DNA of 53,813 nt from an uncultured Prevotellaceae bacterium (GCA_902779745.1 CACZCT010000005.1:1-53813); one strand, 5' to 3'; shown: positions 25,479 through 35,582, numbered from the stretch's first letter. Notes: generated from the sequence alone by a model not told the origin. Numbers and translations: made by a program.

Positions 25479-28400
25479 CATTCTTCACTTCCAGACGACT
25501 CCATCAAGGCACAGCCGACGTTGGTGACAGAAGATGAAGAAATCCCTGACTCCCTGCTCCACCCCCGTTGGAAGATCAAGAAAACCAGTCCTGTGGTTGT
25601 CAGCGACCTCGACAGTGCTGTCGTCGACCTCCGTATGCCTGAGAATATCAAGCAACAGGCAGAATATGACGACTCCACAGGTTTCTACCTGATAGGCTCG
25701 AAAATCGGCAGTTCCTATCTCAACGCCCCTATTCTAATGTCGCCTGAGGAGTATCAGGAATGGAGCCGTGAGCGTGAGCTACGTCATTTCTTCCGTCAGA
25801 AAAACGTTGCCAACTTCGATGCCAAAGGCAAGGATAAGTTCGACTTTGCCGACATGCATTTCGACTTAGGTCCTGCGGAGAAGATCTTCGGTCCCGGCGG
25901 TGTGCGCATCAAGACACAGGGAACAGCGGAGTTGAAGTTAGGTGCTAATTTCAAGAACATTGAAAATCCCTCGTTGCCTGAACGCAACAGAAATACCAAG
26001 GCGATAGACTTTGACGAGAAAATCAACTTGAACGTGACAGGTAAGGTCGGTGATAAAGTAAACATGAACCTGAACTACAATACCGATGCCACCTTCGATT
26101 TCGATACTAAAAACATCAAGCTGCGCTATGAGGGCAAGGAAGACGAGATCATCAAGCTCGTCGAGGCAGGTAACATCACCTTCCCCACCAACAACTCACT
26201 GGTAAAGGGAGCCACCAGCCTCTTCGGTGTCCGCACCGACATGCAGTTCGGCAAACTGAAACTGCAGACCGTCTTCTCCCAGAAGAAATCCACGACGACC
26301 AGCGTATCCTCCAAGGGCGGCGTACAACTGACTCCCTTTGAGTTGAACGTGGCAGACTATGAGGAGAACCGCCACTTCTTCCTGGCGAAATATTTCAGGG
26401 AGCACTACGATGATGCCATGCAGAAACTGCCCAACCTTATGACTGGTATTCAAATCAACCGCGTGGAGATATGGGTTACCAACAAGACGGGAACGACTGC
26501 CAACACCCGTAACATCATCGCCCTGACAGACCTCGGTGAGAGCACTTCCACCCGTTGGGGCTCAGGGGGCACGGTATCCGCCATCCCCAGCAATGATGCC
26601 AACAGCGAATACGGCAGCATGATAACCACCTATGCGGAGGCACGTAACATCGACATGACCACCACGGTCTTCGACGGTATCAGAGACTTCACAGGAAGTG
26701 TCGACTACGAGAAACTTTCCTCGGCACGTCTCCTGAACAGTTCTGAATACACGCTCAATGCTGCCATGGGATATGTTTCCCTCAAGACCGGTATCCAGAC
26801 AGACCAGGTTCTTGCCATTGCCTTTGAGTTCTCTTATGGAGGACAAGTCTATCAAGTGGGAGAATTTGCCAGCGACCATACCAATGCCAGTGAGGCGCTG
26901 TTTGTAAAATCCCTGAAGAACACCAGCAATAACCCGTCACAGAAGAACTGGGCGTTGATGATGAAGAACGTCTACTACCTCGCCTCGAATGTGGAGAAGA
27001 CAAAGTTCCGCCTCGATATCAAGTTCCAGAGCGACACAGCAGGAGTCTACCTGACCTACATCCCTGAAGTCAAGGACATCACCCTGCTCCGTGGACTGGG
27101 CTGCGACCGCTTGGACAATAACAACAGGGCGCATCCTAACGGCTACTTCGACTTCGTAGAAGGATATACCGTCAGCGAGGGACGTGTGTTCTTCCCCTCC
27201 GTCGAACCATTCGGAAAGACACTTCGCGAGTTCCTGGAGAGGAATCATGTCCCTGCCGACAAGATTGCCAAATACACGTTCACCGAACTCTACGACACCA
27301 CCAGGACAGCCGCCATGCAAATGACCGACAAGAACAAATACCTGCTGGTAGGTCAGTTCAAGGGCTCTTCCGCCAATGTTATCTCCCTGGGTGCCTATAA
27401 CGTACCACAGGGCTCTGTTGTCGTCACGGCAGGTGGTGTCATCCTTACGGAAGGGTCTGACTATACTGTCGACTATTCCGCCGGTGAGGTAACCATCCTG
27501 AACCAAAGTATCATCGATGCAGGAACAAACGTCAGTGTATCATTGGAAAGCAATACCGACTATGGTATGCAGCGGAAGACCATGCTGGGACTGAACTGGG
27601 AATATGACTTCTCGAAAGACTTGCAGATTGGCGGTACCATACAGCATTTGACAGAACAGACACTGACCACCAAGGTTACCATGGGCTCCGAGCCGTTGAA
27701 GAACACCCTCTGGGGTGTGAATATCAACTGGAAACACGAAAGCCAGTGGCTCACCAAAATGCTGGACAAACTGCCATTCCTGCACTGTACACAACCCTCG
27801 CATATTACCTTCACGGGTGAGTTCGCCCAATTAATTGCCGGACAGGCAGGTGGTACGCAGGATAACGCATCATACATCGACGACTTTGAGAATGCCAAGA
27901 ACGGTATTAATATCAGTGAACCCAAATCATGGGTGATGTCGAGTGTGCCCTCGATGTTCAAAGAACAAGTCGACAAGGACTCTGTAACCAGCGGTTTCAA
28001 CCGTTCCCTGCTTGCCTGGTATACCATTGACCCCATCTTCACCTACCGCTCGTCATCCCTGACACCGAGTCATATCAAGAGCGATCTAGACCAGTTGTCC
28101 AACCATTATGTCAGGGCAGTCTATGTGAGCGAGCTCTATCCGAACAGACAACAGAGCACCTATAGCGGTGCCACAGCGACACTGCCAGTCTTCGACCTCT
28201 CATACTATCCGGAGGAGCGTGGTGCCTATAACCTGACGACGGAGGTGACGATGGACGGAAAACTCATCAATCCGTACCAACGGTGGGGAGGCTTGATGCG
28301 TAAGCTGGACACGAACGACTTTGAGACGGCGAATATAGAATATATCGAGTTCTGGATGTTGGATCCGTTTATCTATTCCAACCAGGAGAAAGATGCCTCG

Positions 28401-31400
28401 GAATATGGAGGCGACCTCTATATCAATCTGGGTGAGGTCAGCGAGGACATCCTCCATGACGGCAAGAAATTCTATGAGAGCGGTATGCCTGTCGACGGTA
28501 CAGGCAAGTTCGCCAAGTCCGCATGGGGTAAGATTCCCTTACAACCGACACAGACCTATGCCTTCGCCACCTCTCCTGGTGCACGTGCCAAACAGGATGT
28601 CGGCCTCGACGGCCTGAACGACGAGGAAGAGAGGTCACAACCTGCCTATGCCAACTTCCTCAACGGTGTCACGGTAAACGACAGCGTACGTGCTGTATGG
28701 AATGCCGACCCCGCCAATGACAACTACCACTATTACCGTGGCTCCGATCTGGATGCACGACAGGCCTCCATCCTCGAACGTTACAAGCGTATTAACCTGC
28801 CACAGGGCAACTCGCCGGACAGTGACCAGCAGACGGAAGGCTATGACACAAGCTACAAGACCTACCCCGACGTGGAGGACATCAACCAGGACTATACCCT
28901 GAATGAGTATGAGAGGTACTTCCAGTATAAGATCAGCCTCCATCCAGAGGACATGGTACAGGGAAGGAACCATATTACCGATGTCCGTGAGGCAAATGTC
29001 TCCCTGCGTAACGGTACCCGCGAGACGGTGAAATGGTATCAGTTCCGTATTCCCCTTGACCAATATGACGACCGTGTAGGCAACATCGGCGACTTCACCA
29101 GCATTCGTTTCATACGTATGTTCCTGACCCATTTCAAACGCCCGATCGTCCTGCGTTTCGGTTCCTTTGACCTGGTACGCGGAGAATGGCGTGTCTATCA
29201 TCAGCCTCTTTCCAGTGGGGTAGAGAGCGGAACGCTGGAGATCAGTGCCGTCAATATCGAAGAGAACAATGACAAACGTCCTGTCAACTACGTGTTGCCT
29301 CCTGGCATCACTCGCGTTACAGACCCTTCACAGCCGCAACTGGTGGAAGAAAACGAGCAGTCGATGAAAATGGATGTCCGTAACCTGGCTCCCGGTGAGT
29401 CGAAGGCTGTTTATAAGAACACTTTGCTGGACTTGCGTCGTTACAAGCATATCCAGATGTTCAACCATTGCAACCACCTGATTGACGACCTCAACCTCAA
29501 GGACGGTGAACTGGCTCTCTTCATCCGCTTTGGCAACGACTACAAGAACAATTACTACGAGTACCTGATCCCACTGTCGCTGACCCCGGACCGTAACGAC
29601 TATAACAAGTACAACTTAGACGACTGCCGTGCCGTCTGGCCCAAGGACAACATGCTGGACATGGACCTCTCATTGTTTACCGACCTGAAGAAAGAACGTA
29701 ACAGGGCAAAGGCTGCCGGCGGAGCATCCTATAACCAGCTATACTCCCAGAATGACCCCACTCATCCCAACAACACGGTCAGCATCATGGGTAACCCTAC
29801 CTTAGGAGAAGTGAAGACGATGATGATTGGTGTCCGTAACATCTCAAGTGAGCATAAATCCGGAGAGGTCTGGGTCGACGAACTGCGTCTGATGGAGCCC
29901 AACAACAATGGCGGATGGGCGGCAAGCGGTGCCTTGAACCTCCAGTTGTCAGATGTCGGATCACTCAATATGACGGGTAAAATCATGACGGCAGGATTCG
30001 GAGGACTGGAAGAGGGCGTCCTGCAACGGTCTTTAGAAGACTATAAGTCATACTCCATTACTGCCAATGTCGAACTGGGCAAGTTCTTCCCCGACAAGGC
30101 AAAGGTGAGTGCGCCCCTCTACTACTCCGTCACCAAGGAACAGAGAAGTCCAAAGTATAATCCGCTGGATTCGGATATGGAACTCAAGGATGCTCTGGAC
30201 GTCGCCGCCAACCAAGAGGAACGCGACTCCATCGAGAGCATCGCCGTCACTAAGACGACCAACACGAACTTCTCCCTGTCGAACGTCCGCGTCGGTATCA
30301 AGACCAAACGGCATCCCATGCCCTATGACCCTGCCAACTTCTCCTTCTCGTACAGTCATTCCCACCGTAGTACCAGTGGAGAGACTACAGTCTATGAGAA
30401 AGAAGATAACTGGCGCGGCGCACTGAGCTATAACTACAGTCCTGTCTATAAGCCCTGGGAACCCTTCAAAAAGAATAAGTCGAAGTCGAAATGGATGCAG
30501 TATCCCAAACAGTTCGGACTAAACTGGCTTCCCCAGAATCTCACTTTCAATACGGAGATTTTGCGCTACTACTATGAATTGCAGGAACGTGACATGGAGG
30601 ATCTGGGAGGAGAGAAGCTCCCTGTCACCTTCAGTTCACAGTTCCTCTGGAACCGTGAGTTCTCCATCCGGTGGGACCTCACCAAGAACTTGCACATGAA
30701 CTTCCAGTCGGCGACAAATGCGGAGATTGAGGAACCTTATGACGAAAGACCCATCAACAAGGACCTCTATCCCGACCGCTATGAGGCTTGGAAAGATTCC
30801 GTATGGTACAGCATCCGCCACTTCGGTGTCCCTCTGGACTACCATCAGACATTTACAGCCTCCCTGCAACTCCCGTTGAACAAACTGCCGGTCTTCGACT
30901 GGGTAACGGTTGACGCTTCCTATAACTCAACCTACAGATGGATCCGCGGTACCAACCTGGAAAACGGTATCAACCTGGGCAATACCATTGCCAATAGCCG
31001 CTTAGTGAACGTCAACGGCAATTTCAATATGGAGACGCTCTATAACCACATTCCTTTCCTCAAGAAAGCCAACGAACGGTTCAAGAAGGCACCTGCCGCC
31101 AAGACTAACAAGTCCAAGAATACTCCTAAGAACAACAAGGACAACAAAAACAAGCAGACACAGAAAGAGGAGAAGATCCTCCCTAAGAACCAGAATGCAT
31201 GGCAGGAGGAGGTGACCCTGATGGCAGACTCCTCCATTATCGTCGACCATGGGAAGAAATCGAAGAGACTGAACGTCACGGCACGTACGAAAGACGGAAA
31301 GAAATACTCATTGAAATACAAGGTACTGGACGACAATCGTATCCGTATCAAAAACAGGGATACCATCCAGTTGATGCTGAGTATCACCCCCAAGCCCCCC

Positions 31401-32774
31401 GTGGAGAAGCAATGGTGGTATAGCCCTGCACAATCTGTTTCCCGTGTACTGATGATGGTACGCTCCGTCAGTATCTCCTATCGTAACCAGTATGCCATGT
31501 CTATCCCTGGCTTCCTTCCTAATATCGGAGACTGCTTCGGACAACGGACGGGTAGCGTCATGGCACCAGGTCTGGATTTTGCCTTCGGACTTACCGACGA
31601 TAACTATCTGAACAAAGCACTTGATAACAGGTGGCTGTTGATGAACGACAACGTAGCGACTCCCGCCACCAGCAATCTGACGAATGACCTGCAACTGAGA
31701 GCCACCTTGGAACCCTTCCGCGACATGAAGATTGACCTGAATGCCAGCCGTACGGAGACAAAGGCAAAGTCCATACAATATATGTATGAGGGCATGCCGA
31801 CCACCCAAAGCGGTACCTTTACGATGACGACCATCTCTTTGAAATCCACACTGGAGAGTATCGGAGATGCTAATAATGGATACTATTCCGCTTCCTTTGA
31901 AAAATTCTGCGGACTACTGGATTCCTATCGTCAACAGGCAGAGGCACAGTATGGAACGGTCGATCCCTATCATGCCACCGTGATGATTCCCGCCTTCCTC
32001 TCCGCCTATACCAGCAGCGGAGGAGGTCTGAGTTTCTTCCCTGCCCTCACCAAATTATTACCCAACTGGACCATCCGCTATACGGGACTGTCAAAACTGC
32101 CATGGTTCCGCGATGTGTTCAAGAGTGTCACCATCAACCACGCTTACAAGAGCATCTATGCCGTGGGCAGTTATACTGCTAAGGCAGGCACCACCTCCCT
32201 GATAGGCTATAGTGTACCGACGGTCAGCCTCAACGAGACGTTCTCCCCGCTGCTCGGTATCGACCTGACTTTCAATAACAACCTCACGGCAAAGTTGGAA
32301 TTCCGTACTACCCGTGCCCTCAACCTCTCAATGACCAGTATACAGATCAATGAGAGCCGTTCCAACGACTGGGTGGTGGGACTTGCCTATAAGATCAGTG
32401 ACTTCAACCTCTTCGGGGCCAAGACCAACCGCAAGGTGAAGAAGGCACAGCGAGGCAGCAAGAAGAACAGCGACAACGAACAGACCAGTAAGGCACCCAA
32501 GACCGGTGTGAACCATGACCTCAACCTACGACTGGATTTCTCCTTGCGTGACCAGGCTGCCATCACCCGTGATATCGCCACCAAGACCAGTAATGCCAAT
32601 AGCGGCAATACGGCACTGAAGATTTCCTTCATGGCTGACTACACACTGTCACGGCTGTTGACGCTGAGTGCCTATTATGACAGACAGACGAACAGGCCGT
32701 TGTTGTCGGCAAGCAGTTATCCTACTACCACCCATGACTTCGGATTGTCACTGAAGTTCAGCCTGACAAGATAA
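25380..32774 (+). CDS. sprA: SprA/Sov, type IX secretion outer-membrane translocon
   Basis: Giant beta-barrel channel through which type IX cargo crosses the outer membrane. From ATG 25380 the product is 2464 residues, the usual SprA/Sov size. A signal anchor (about 6-23) is followed by a short heptamer-encoded stretch (HSSLFTFHSSLPDD). Recognisable SprA segments include SAWGKIPLQPTQTYAF, VNMNLNYNTDATFDFD and SGEVWVDELRLMEP, plus the FSLRDQAAITRDI tail ending in SLKFSLTR. A lysine-rich stretch occurs near residue 1910. A GTG (25356) could add eight residues but lies in the repeat array. No other secretion-system gene is in the window. Confidence 0.93.
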   Translation: MGKKSRIVLWTVILLFFALPLVMAAAHSSLFTFHSSLPDDSIKAQPTLVTEDEEIPDSLLHPRWKIKKTSPVVVSDLDSAVVDLRMPENIKQQAEYDDSTGFYLIGSKIGSSYLNAPILMSPEEYQEWSRERELRHFFRQKNVANFDAKGKDKFDFADMHFDLGPAEKIFGPGGVRIKTQGTAELKLGANFKNIENPSLPERNRNTKAIDFDEKINLNVTGKVGDKVNMNLNYNTDATFDFDTKNIKLRYEGKEDEIIKLVEAGNITFPTNNSLVKGATSLFGVRTDMQFGKLKLQTVFSQKKSTTTSVSSKGGVQLTPFELNVADYEENRHFFLAKYFREHYDDAMQKLPNLMTGIQINRVEIWVTNKTGTTANTRNIIALTDLGESTSTRWGSGGTVSAIPSNDANSEYGSMITTYAEARNIDMTTTVFDGIRDFTGSVDYEKLSSARLLNSSEYTLNAAMGYVSLKTGIQTDQVLAIAFEFSYGGQVYQVGEFASDHTNASEALFVKSLKNTSNNPSQKNWALMMKNVYYLASNVEKTKFRLDIKFQSDTAGVYLTYIPEVKDITLLRGLGCDRLDNNNRAHPNGYFDFVEGYTVSEGRVFFPSVEPFGKTLREFLERNHVPADKIAKYTFTELYDTTRTAAMQMTDKNKYLLVGQFKGSSANVISLGAYNVPQGSVVVTAGGVILTEGSDYTVDYSAGEVTILNQSIIDAGTNVSVSLESNTDYGMQRKTMLGLNWEYDFSKDLQIGGTIQHLTEQTLTTKVTMGSEPLKNTLWGVNINWKHESQWLTKMLDKLPFLHCTQPSHITFTGEFAQLIAGQAGGTQDNASYIDDFENAKNGINISEPKSWVMSSVPSMFKEQVDKDSVTSGFNRSLLAWYTIDPIFTYRSSSLTPSHIKSDLDQLSNHYVRAVYVSELYPNRQQSTYSGATATLPVFDLSYYPEERGAYNLTTEVTMDGKLINPYQRWGGLMRKLDTNDFETANIEYIEFWMLDPFIYSNQEKDASEYGGDLYINLGEVSEDILHDGKKFYESGMPVDGTGKFAKSAWGKIPLQPTQTYAFATSPGARAKQDVGLDGLNDEEERSQPAYANFLNGVTVNDSVRAVWNADPANDNYHYYRGSDLDARQASILERYKRINLPQGNSPDSDQQTEGYDTSYKTYPDVEDINQDYTLNEYERYFQYKISLHPEDMVQGRNHITDVREANVSLRNGTRETVKWYQFRIPLDQYDDRVGNIGDFTSIRFIRMFLTHFKRPIVLRFGSFDLVRGEWRVYHQPLSSGVESGTLEISAVNIEENNDKRPVNYVLPPGITRVTDPSQPQLVEENEQSMKMDVRNLAPGESKAVYKNTLLDLRRYKHIQMFNHCNHLIDDLNLKDGELALFIRFGNDYKNNYYEYLIPLSLTPDRNDYNKYNLDDCRAVWPKDNMLDMDLSLFTDLKKERNRAKAAGGASYNQLYSQNDPTHPNNTVSIMGNPTLGEVKTMMIGVRNISSEHKSGEVWVDELRLMEPNNNGGWAASGALNLQLSDVGSLNMTGKIMTAGFGGLEEGVLQRSLEDYKSYSITANVELGKFFPDKAKVSAPLYYSVTKEQRSPKYNPLDSDMELKDALDVAANQEERDSIESIAVTKTTNTNFSLSNVRVGIKTKRHPMPYDPANFSFSYSHSHRSTSGETTVYEKEDNWRGALSYNYSPVYKPWEPFKKNKSKSKWMQYPKQFGLNWLPQNLTFNTEILRYYYELQERDMEDLGGEKLPVTFSSQFLWNREFSIRWDLTKNLHMNFQSATNAEIEEPYDERPINKDLYPDRYEAWKDSVWYSIRHFGVPLDYHQTFTASLQLPLNKLPVFDWVTVDASYNSTYRWIRGTNLENGINLGNTIANSRLVNVNGNFNMETLYNHIPFLKKANERFKKAPAAKTNKSKNTPKNNKDNKNKQTQKEEKILPKNQNAWQEEVTLMADSSIIVDHGKKSKRLNVTARTKDGKKYSLKYKVLDDNRIRIKNRDTIQLMLSITPKPPVEKQWWYSPAQSVSRVLMMVRSVSISYRNQYAMSIPGFLPNIGDCFGQRTGSVMAPGLDFAFGLTDDNYLNKALDNRWLLMNDNVATPATSNLTNDLQLRATLEPFRDMKIDLNASRTETKAKSIQYMYEGMPTTQSGTFTMTTISLKSTLESIGDANNGYYSASFEKFCGLLDSYRQQAEAQYGTVDPYHATVMIPAFLSAYTSSGGGLSFFPALTKLLPNWTIRYTGLSKLPWFRDVFKSVTINHAYKSIYAVGSYTAKAGTTSLIGYSVPTVSLNETFSPLLGIDLTFNNNLTAKLEFRTTRALNLSMTSIQINESRSNDWVVGLAYKISDFNLFGAKTNRKVKKAQRGSKKNSDNEQTSKAPKTGVNHDLNLRLDFSLRDQAAITRDIATKTSNANSGNTALKISFMADYTLSRLLTLSAYYDRQTNRPLLSASSYPTTTHDFGLSLKFSLTR

Positions 32775-32776
32775 AA

Positions 32777-32810
32777 TAATCCGCAAGACCTCTCAGTCCT
32801 GCGGATTATC
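32777..32810. terminator. Bidirectional terminator between sprA and its convergent neighbour
   Basis: ATAATCCGCA (32777-32786) pairs with TGCGGATTAT (32801-32810); inside, GAC/GTC extends the stem with one mismatch. It lies 3 bases after the sprA stop and 5 before the end of the minus-strand gene, so it can serve both. Confidence 0.8.
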
Positions 32811-32814
32811 TTAT

Positions 32815-34869
32815 TTATTTGATGACTTGTTTTTTGCCATTATGGATATACACGCCCTTCTGCGTCGGCTTGCCGGGAATCTGGCGACCGTCGAGCGTAT
32901 AGTAACTGGACTTGGCAGCGGTGCCGTTGTTGTCGGTATTGCCGTCAAAGACAGGCAACTCAATGATGTCGGTACTACCGCCCCTGTCGTTGAGCAGATA
33001 GAGTTGTCCACCGTAGAAGGGATTGCAGGTGCCGAAATAGAGGCCCTCCTCAGTGCTGAGGAAAGAGGGGCAGCCATAATTGTACTTGTCGTGAAGACCG
33101 GAACGGGTGATGACCTCGAAGTCCTCTCCGTCAGTTGTGCGGAAGAGGTCGAAGCCCCACACATTGCTGCGCACACGGTCGTTGATATAGCAGTACTTGG
33201 CGACGCCTTCCATGTCGATGCGGCCAATCAGGTCCTGGACTTTCTCGTTCAGTTCCGACAGGAATTGCAAGAATAACTTCTCTTCCACCGTATCGCCGGG
33301 CAGTTCGTCGAGCTTGGCCTGAATCAGTGCAGCGATGCCATCGAGCATTTCCTTGAAGTCTATGACGAGGAGGATATGGTCTTCACCTACCTCGTAGTCA
33401 ATGTACAAGGAGAGGAAAAGTTTCACGGCATCCAATTTCAGCTTCAACTCTTCAGCCATTTCGTCGCCCTTCATCTTCAGCAGCATCTCAATGGCTTCCG
33501 CCAGGTATCTCAGTTGGGAGACACGCTCTTCCGGGGTCATCCTGATGAAGTTGCCGTTGGTGAGTTGCGTTATGTAGTTGTAGAAAATACCAGCATCCAT
33601 GGTAGCGACGTAAAGCTGTCCGTTGTGTTCGCCCAGTCGCCAGATATACTCGTTGGTGGTGCCCTCCATGAATCTGGTGAAGTTCCTCAGTTCCTCGAAC
33701 TTACCCGTCTCGTCGTTGAGTCGCCACACCTTCTGGGGGTTATGCAGTGAATTGTACATATATTCCAGGTATTCGGAAGGCTTGACGTACTGGCCTGCCA
33801 TCGACTTCATCATGCCGGCAAAGGCTGTTGCCACACCTCCGAAGGCATGGTCGAAGTTATAGGCATAGAGCTGTCCTTTGAACTCATAGACGGAGCCGAT
33901 AAGCGAGCGCATGGTACCGGGCTCACCACCCTCCACTTCGCTAAGACCGGGATTGTTCTTGCCGTTGTTCTTGCCGGCCACCTCTTCCCAGTACCAGCCG
34001 TATTCATTAGCCGTTTCTCCCTCTGCGGCGGGATGGCCCCTGAAGATGACGAAGCCTGCCGTGCTGGGAGCCGTCGCATAGATATAGCCGTTGTGTGAGG
34101 CCAGCTCCCAGATGGGGGCACCTGCCCAACTGCTCATGATGGGGTCGAAGGCTACTTCACCGAAGTCCTTGTAGTCGGCTACGCGCTCCCATACCCTGTC
34201 GTCATCGTTGCTCTTGCGCAGCACGGCCATCTTGGCAGCCGGCGTTCTGTCGCCTTCCACCACCTCGCGGTCGTCGGCACCAGCGAAGAAGAGGTGATTG
34301 TCATACTCGCAGTTGGCACGCAGCGAGACGGATCCCGTGGTCTCGAACACCTTGGTGAAAAAGCCGTCGGTGTCAAGCTTCAGGATGTACTGTTCTGCAG
34401 AGGGATCAGCACTGTAGGAACCGAAATAGACATTGTCGCCAAAGGTGACGGCCATGCGGAAATAGACACCGGGCTCACCGGTATAGACCACACGGAACGC
34501 ACCGGTCTTGCGGTTGTACTCGATAATATTGGCTCCCTCGTTATTGTCGTTGCGTGGGATGTCACCATTGGTAACGGTATTGATGAGCGTCCAGAAGTCG
34601 TCGAGACTCATACCACTCTGCGTGAAGTTCGGAGCGTACAAATTGATCAGTGCGCTGGCGATGTTGCGCGCCGTAGCGATGTAGATAAAATCACCCCGCA
34701 TAGCCATGCGCCATGCGTAACTGTTCTCACGGTCGCCACCGGGCATGAGACCGTCCACCTGTCTTTCACCTCTGCAGGGATTGGAAATCCTTTTCACTGT
34801 GTAGTCAAAGGCATTAGCATTCAGTGTGCCGCATAAGAGGATAGCAGCAATCATCCAAAAATGTTTCAT
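32815..34869 (-). CDS. Large secreted protein with sorting-tail-like C-terminus
   Basis: A 684-residue protein without a family I can name. It starts with a signal peptide (MKHFWMIAAILLCGTLNANA; two extra codons are possible). The body repeats phrases such as GEPGVYFRMAVTFGDNVYFGSY, NGYIYATAPS, FKGQLYAYNFDHA and NGQLYVATMDAG, about one per 60-80 residues, which suggests a beta-propeller. A Leu/Glu-rich helical insert sits at about 445-550. The final 30 residues (YYTLDGRQIPG, then KGVYIHNGKK) look like the C-terminal signature of many Prevotella surface proteins. With sprA converging next to it, export by the type IX route is an inference. Confidence 0.8.
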   Translation of the reverse strand: MKHFWMIAAILLCGTLNANAFDYTVKRISNPCRGERQVDGLMPGGDRENSYAWRMAMRGDFIYIATARNIASALINLYAPNFTQSGMSLDDFWTLINTVTNGDIPRNDNNEGANIIEYNRKTGAFRVVYTGEPGVYFRMAVTFGDNVYFGSYSADPSAEQYILKLDTDGFFTKVFETTGSVSLRANCEYDNHLFFAGADDREVVEGDRTPAAKMAVLRKSNDDDRVWERVADYKDFGEVAFDPIMSSWAGAPIWELASHNGYIYATAPSTAGFVIFRGHPAAEGETANEYGWYWEEVAGKNNGKNNPGLSEVEGGEPGTMRSLIGSVYEFKGQLYAYNFDHAFGGVATAFAGMMKSMAGQYVKPSEYLEYMYNSLHNPQKVWRLNDETGKFEELRNFTRFMEGTTNEYIWRLGEHNGQLYVATMDAGIFYNYITQLTNGNFIRMTPEERVSQLRYLAEAIEMLLKMKGDEMAEELKLKLDAVKLFLSLYIDYEVGEDHILLVIDFKEMLDGIAALIQAKLDELPGDTVEEKLFLQFLSELNEKVQDLIGRIDMEGVAKYCYINDRVRSNVWGFDLFRTTDGEDFEVITRSGLHDKYNYGCPSFLSTEEGLYFGTCNPFYGGQLYLLNDRGGSTDIIELPVFDGNTDNNGTAAKSSYYTLDGRQIPGKPTQKGVYIHNGKKQVIK

Positions 34870-34883
34870 CGTCATATAGCTTG

Positions 34884-34891
34884 CAAAATTA
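34884..34891 (-). promoter_or_regulatory. Possible -7 box for the secreted propeller-like protein
   Basis: Minus-strand TAATTTTG fits TAnnTTTG, 14 bases before the start codon. In AT-rich sequence such a match can occur by chance. Confidence 0.35.
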
Positions 34892-35074
34892 TTTAATCAC
34901 TTATTTATTGTCATTACAAAATCTATCAGTTTACAAAATTAAAAAATATTCTATATATACAAGAGTAACAATAAATATATTAACATTTTTTATGAAATCA
35001 GCCAAATTTACCTTCCCTGATTACAAATAGCAATACGGAAAGAGGTAAAAACAGACCAGCCAGGGGCAAAAAAA

Positions 35075-35252
35075 CGGTAACGGTAACAGTAACAGATAGA
35101 ATTGGAGTAGATAGAAATAAAATGTTTATAGAATTTTTACTATATATATTATATTATAATATAATATATATAGTAATATTTATACGGCTTCCATTCATTC
35201 CGCCATACTGTGAAAACCGGCAAAAACCTAACTGTTACTGTTACCGTTACCG
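35075..35252. repeat. 21-base inverted hexamer repeats enclosing a palindrome
   Basis: Left arm 35075-35095 is built of CGGTAA/CGGTAA/CAGTAA/CAG. The right arm 35232-35252 is its exact reverse complement (21 of 21). The 136 bases between include the 40-base AT palindrome. A further direct copy lies at 39501-39525. Confidence 0.95.
35137..35176. repeat. Perfect 40-base AT palindrome
   Basis: Bases 35137-35156 (TTACTATATATATTATATTA) are the exact reverse complement of 35157-35176, with no loop. As DNA it could extrude a cruciform; as RNA it is a 20-base-pair hairpin. Only two G/C pairs occur, at the outer ends, so it is unlike an ordinary intrinsic terminator. Confidence 0.95.
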
Positions 35253-35321
35253 CTATCCTGGAGGGGCAAATCTTGGGGATATCACCCGTGACATGCTCCG
35301 GTAAGGATAACAGAGGGATTC

Positions 35322-35409
35322 TGATGCCTGGAATAACGTACACGGACTATCGGAATAACCTACTGGGACCATCGGAGCAACACACTAAGACTATCGGAAC
35401 GCAAACAAC
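35322..35409 (+). repeat. Iteron-like direct repeats, 22-base period
   Basis: Units start at 35344, 35366 and 35388, each with the core GACYATCGGAR; spacing is exactly 22 bases. A degenerate fourth unit at 35322 shares GGAATAAC and TAC with the unit at 35344. Two-turn periodicity puts each core on the same DNA face, as in iterons or multi-site operators. The array ends 76 bases before the HU -7 box. Confidence 0.75.
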
Positions 35410-35485
35410 AAGACAGTAGGATAAATGTTAACATATTTTTACAAATACCATCCCTATGGACTTGCAAACGGAGTGTTAAATGCCA

Positions 35486-35493
35486 TACCTTTG
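35486..35493 (+). promoter_or_regulatory. -7 promoter box for the HU-like gene
   Basis: TACCTTTG matches TAnnTTTG; a weak -33 (TTGC at 35462) is 20 bases upstream. Predicts a leader of about 85 bases. Confidence 0.6.
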
Positions 35494-35582
35494 CATTGTC
35501 AATCGCGAACGACAACACAACGGCACACAGCGAACGGGCCATCGCTGACAGCCACAGTACTAACCATTAAAAAACTACGGAC

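Larger units (their letters stand above)
34876..35582. other. 700-base AT-rich intergenic region with nested repeats
   Basis: Largest gene-free stretch of the window, between a minus-strand gene and the plus-strand HU-like gene. From left to right it holds a minus-strand -7 box, about 150 bases of A/T-rich sequence, a hexamer array, a perfect AT palindrome, an inverted copy of the hexamer array, a 22-base-period direct-repeat array, and the HU promoter. Short open frames within it look like chance frames through the palindrome. Confidence 0.8.

Noticed and set aside
35322..35409. CRISPR array
   Set aside because: The 22-base units are directly adjacent and imperfect, with no unique spacers and no cas genes.
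35122..35419. Small open frames in the AT-rich gap
   Set aside because: They read through the palindrome and repeats and are lost on either strand equally; no coding character.
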